Positions 61,963-64,000 of a DNA stretch of 64,000 nt are shown in pieces (within the stretch, counting starts at the first letter, position 1; each line of letters starts with the position of its first letter). This stretch comes from Lachnospiraceae bacterium (lineage in GTDB: Bacteria > Bacillota > Clostridia > Lachnospirales > Lachnospiraceae). Position numbers and translations under genes: made by a program. The stretch is taken from positions 22,783 to 86,782 of the forward strand of contig JAMPGL010000009.1 of the NCBI GenBank assembly GCA_023663945.1. Direction: 5' to 3'. Below the pieces are notes generated by a model, which ran no database searches, was not told where the DNA came from, and saw only the letters and a program-made list of their open reading frames with translations.

Positions 61963-62991
61963 ATGGGGAAAGAAGACATTAAACTGAAAACTTACTTGGA
62001 GGATACCAGAAGATACGCGGATTTATGGAACGGCAGTGTCTTTCACGGACGGCAGATACTGAAACCGGAGGAGCTGCATGCGGTCAGTCCGGTTTTGACG
62101 CATACATCTGGTGGACATGTTATGGAGAGAATCCGTGACTTGGTTATGATGCAGAGCGGTACGGGACAGTGTTTTGCTGTTTATGCGGTTGAAAATCAAG
62201 AGAATATTGATTATAGTATGCCTGCCCGCATTATGATTCAGGAAGCTCTGGAATACAGTGGACAGCTTCGGAAAATCATACGCGCAAATGAACTGAAGGA
62301 TAAGAAATACCGAACAGGCAGGGGAGAAAAGATTTTTCGGAATGCCGGTGAACGAATGTGCATGGTGCGCAGAATCGATAAGTTATATCCGGTGATAACC
62401 CTGCTCATCTATTGGGGTGAAGAAAAATGGGATGGACCGAAAAGCCTTCATGAGATGATGGACTTTGGAGAGAGGGACGCATATCTTGGGAAGGAACTTC
62501 AAAAGCTTGTTCCGGAATATCCGCTGCATTTTCTTGACCTGACAGATTTTAAGCATTTTGAGCATTTCCAAACAGAGTTACGCCCGCTTTTGGAGCTTTA
62601 CCAAAAGCGAAACCGCAAGGAAGAATTTATTGAATATCTAAAAGATGAGAGAAACTGCATCAACATGGATGATGAGAGCTGGCATCTGCTTAGCAATCTG
62701 ACCCGCTCAAAAGGGATAAAGAAGCTGGTGCAGGAAAAAAGCCGAAAAGAAGAAGGGAGCAGGATTATGTGCAGGGCAATGGATGAATGGGAAGCAGATT
62801 GTATAGCTAAGGGAAGAACTGAGGCAAGTGCAGAGTATATTATTGATCTTCTGGAAGATTATGGGGAAGTCCCCGACGAATTGAAGAATCGTGTTTTTTC
62901 ACAAAATGATTTATCTTTGCTGGGACGCTGGCATAAATTAGCGGCGCGTGCGGGGAGCATTGAAGAATTTGTCAGTCAGATAAACAGTTAG
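61963..62991 (+). CDS. Rpn-family recombination-promoting nuclease (PD-(D/E)XK transposase-like)
   Basis: The 342-residue protein has an N-terminal nuclease-like domain with YADLWNGSVFHGRQIL and the ENQENIDYSMPARIM stretch (ExQ catalytic pattern). A region with LYPVITLLIYWGEEKWDGPKSLHEM follows. These match the Rpn/PDDEXK-family putative transposases that are common and multi-copy in gut Firmicutes. CGGGAGG at 61953 sets the ATG at 61963. The family degrades or nicks DNA in a RecA-independent recombination assay; its natural role is unclear. The gene has its own promoter. Confidence 0.85.
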   Translation: MGKEDIKLKTYLEDTRRYADLWNGSVFHGRQILKPEELHAVSPVLTHTSGGHVMERIRDLVMMQSGTGQCFAVYAVENQENIDYSMPARIMIQEALEYSGQLRKIIRANELKDKKYRTGRGEKIFRNAGERMCMVRRIDKLYPVITLLIYWGEEKWDGPKSLHEMMDFGERDAYLGKELQKLVPEYPLHFLDLTDFKHFEHFQTELRPLLELYQKRNRKEEFIEYLKDERNCINMDDESWHLLSNLTRSKGIKKLVQEKSRKEEGSRIMCRAMDEWEADCIAKGRTEASAEYIIDLLEDYGEVPDELKNRVFSQNDLSLLGRWHKLAARAGSIEEFVSQINS

Positions 62992-63170
62992 GGGCATAAA
63001 ATGGGTTGTTAAGTATAATGTGTAAGCTGTGGGGTTTCTGCTTTACGAAATTTTATTCGTGGATGTGGAAGCCTCATTTGACTACAGCATTACAATTTAA
63101 TGAACCTTACCTTTATTTTTTTTTCATTATGTGAGAAAATAGAGTGGTATGGAAAGGGAGTAAATTAATT

Positions 63171-63656
63171 ATGGCGAAAAATAAGGAAATCAAAACCAAT
63201 GCAATGCGCATACTGGAAAGAGACAAAATCCCCTTTACCCACTACACTTATGAATGTGATGAATTTGTGGATGGGATGCAGATTGCGGACAAGCTTTCTC
63301 TTCCCTATGAGAAGGTGTATAAAACATTGGTGACTCAGGGGAACAGCAAAAACTATTTTGTTTTTGTTATTCCTGTGGCAGAGGAGCTGGATTTGAAAAA
63401 GGCGGCAAAAAGCGTAGGGGAAAAATCCGTGTCCATGATTCATGTAAAGGATATTAATGGGATTACGGGATATATCCGCGGGGGCTGTACTGCTATTGGC
63501 ATGAAAAAGCAGTATGTAACCAGATTAGATTTATCTGCAAGAGGAAAAGAACACATTATAGTAAGCGGTGGGCGGATTGGGTCGCAGATTGAACTTGCTC
63601 CGGAGGATTTTCTCAAGGCATGCCGGGGAGAATATGGGGATATTATAGTATCATAG
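63171..63656 (+). CDS. ybaK: YbaK-type Cys-tRNA(Pro) deacylase
   Basis: A 161-residue YbaK/ProX-like editing enzyme. It starts KTNAMRILERDKIPFTHYTYE, followed by EKVYKTLVTQG with the conserved Lys. The GYIRGGCTAIGMKK loop forms the active site. It hydrolyses Cys mischarged on tRNA(Pro). AAAGGGAG precedes the ATG at 63171. It is transcribed alone and borders the accessory zone. Confidence 0.92.
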   Translation: MAKNKEIKTNAMRILERDKIPFTHYTYECDEFVDGMQIADKLSLPYEKVYKTLVTQGNSKNYFVFVIPVAEELDLKKAAKSVGEKSVSMIHVKDINGITGYIRGGCTAIGMKKQYVTRLDLSARGKEHIIVSGGRIGSQIELAPEDFLKACRGEYGDIIVS

Positions 63657-63747
63657 CATAAGGTTTGACAGGCAATACTGTGTAAGCATGACCGCCAGGC
63701 TCATCGTATGCGGCAATAAATTATTACGACTATAGGAGTCAATGAAT

Positions 63748-63831
63748 ATGAGCAAAATGTCACAAAACAGATTACAAAAATATGATATGAAACAGGTGGG
63801 AGGCTGCGTATTATGGCAAGGACAAATGTAG
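63748..63831 (+). CDS. Possible 27-codon peptide overlapping the UPF0175 gene start
   Basis: ATG at 63748 follows TAGGAG at good distance. The frame reads MSKMSQNRLQKYDMKQVGG and ends in TAG at 63831, overlapping the next gene by 19 bases. It may be a leader peptide or the stub of an older gene. Translation is not established. Confidence 0.3.
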   Translation: MSKMSQNRLQKYDMKQVGGCVLWQGQM

Positions 63832-64000
63832 AAATTTCTTTGGTAAATATTACTGTACCTACAGAAATGGTATCCTATGTTACGATGGAAGATAAAGATA
63901 TGGAGTTACAAAGAAATGCTCTTTTGCTGTATCCATATATAAAAAATCTGACAATTTCACATGGAAGAGCAGCGGAAATGCTTGGAATATCGAAATGGGA
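63813..64000 (+). CDS. UPF0175/HTH-type antitoxin, 3' end beyond the window
   Basis: The partial protein (62 residues visible) starts MARTNVEISLVNITVPTEM. It contains ELQRNALLLYPYIKNLTISHGRAAEMLGISKWD, the conserved helix-turn-helix of the UPF0175 family. Members are often antitoxins followed by a PIN-type toxin gene. GGGAGG lies upstream. The C-terminus and any partner lie outside the window. Confidence 0.7.
   Translation, partial: MARTNVEISLVNITVPTEMVSYVTMEDKDMELQRNALLLYPYIKNLTISHGRAAEMLGISKW

Noticed and set aside
61717-61987. Two short forward frames before the Rpn-family gene
   Set aside because: They cross its promoter and leader, lack ribosome-binding sites and overlap each other.

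Overview
This window looks like a chromosomal segment of an anaerobic, butyrate-forming Firmicute, most likely a member of the Lachnospiraceae. The main evidence is the complete thl-crt-hbd-bcd-etfB-etfA set for turning acetyl-CoA into butyryl-CoA (50.5-57.0 kb). Supporting evidence is the dapF-dapL lysine branch, a glnA gene followed by an ANTAR regulator, strong Shine-Dalgarno sites, frequent GTG/TTG starts and sigma-A type promoters. No tRNA, rRNA or CRISPR array was recognised.

Layout. 0-8.9 kb: the edge of a CarD-like regulator, a histidine phosphatase, a ROK sugar kinase, a TetM-like ribosomal GTPase fused to a Rae1/YacP-type NYN nuclease domain, a GT39-like membrane glycosyltransferase with a propeller-like lipoprotein, and an acyltransferase. 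8.9-14.4 kb: a coiled-coil protein, a His/Cys-rich anchored surface protein and a polar amino acid ABC transporter with a candidate ArgR operator. 14.4-23.1 kb: a membrane protein, a GT2 glycosyltransferase, and the run hisC-like / DUF368 (PopT type) / methyltransferase / hslO / nadE. 23.1-31.2 kb: an accessory block containing an HTH-ATPase-DUF4325 regulator between two identical terminators, a Vsr-R-R-M restriction-modification cluster, and a lipoprotein pair that includes an orphan solute-binding protein. Related palindromic repeats in opposite orientation lie at both ends.

31.2-50.4 kb: an orphan AbrB-type antitoxin, glnA-ANTAR, DedA plus a GT4 glycosyltransferase, a two-component system, dapF-dapL, an ECF sigma factor with a putative anti-sigma factor, several small membrane proteins, a metzincin-like protease, metF-SDR-thioredoxin reductase, and hflK-hflC separated by a 17-bp tandem repeat. 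50.4-57.0 kb: the butyryl-CoA operon behind two tandem promoters, ended by a strong terminator.

57.0-64.0 kb: a second accessory zone. Two decayed copies of an MNT-HEPN toxin-antitoxin module share a 104-bp upstream repeat and have complementary deletions. Between and beside them lie a PD-(D/E)XK nuclease, a PH-like membrane protein, a Schlafen/AlbA-type ATP-binding protein and an Rpn-family nuclease. A YbaK deacylase and a UPF0175-type antitoxin, cut by the window edge, end the window.

The items I consider most worth following are the TetM-like/Rae1 fusion, the R-M cluster with its unusual pair of putative nucleases, and the MNT-HEPN fossil pair that appears to have served as a landing site.
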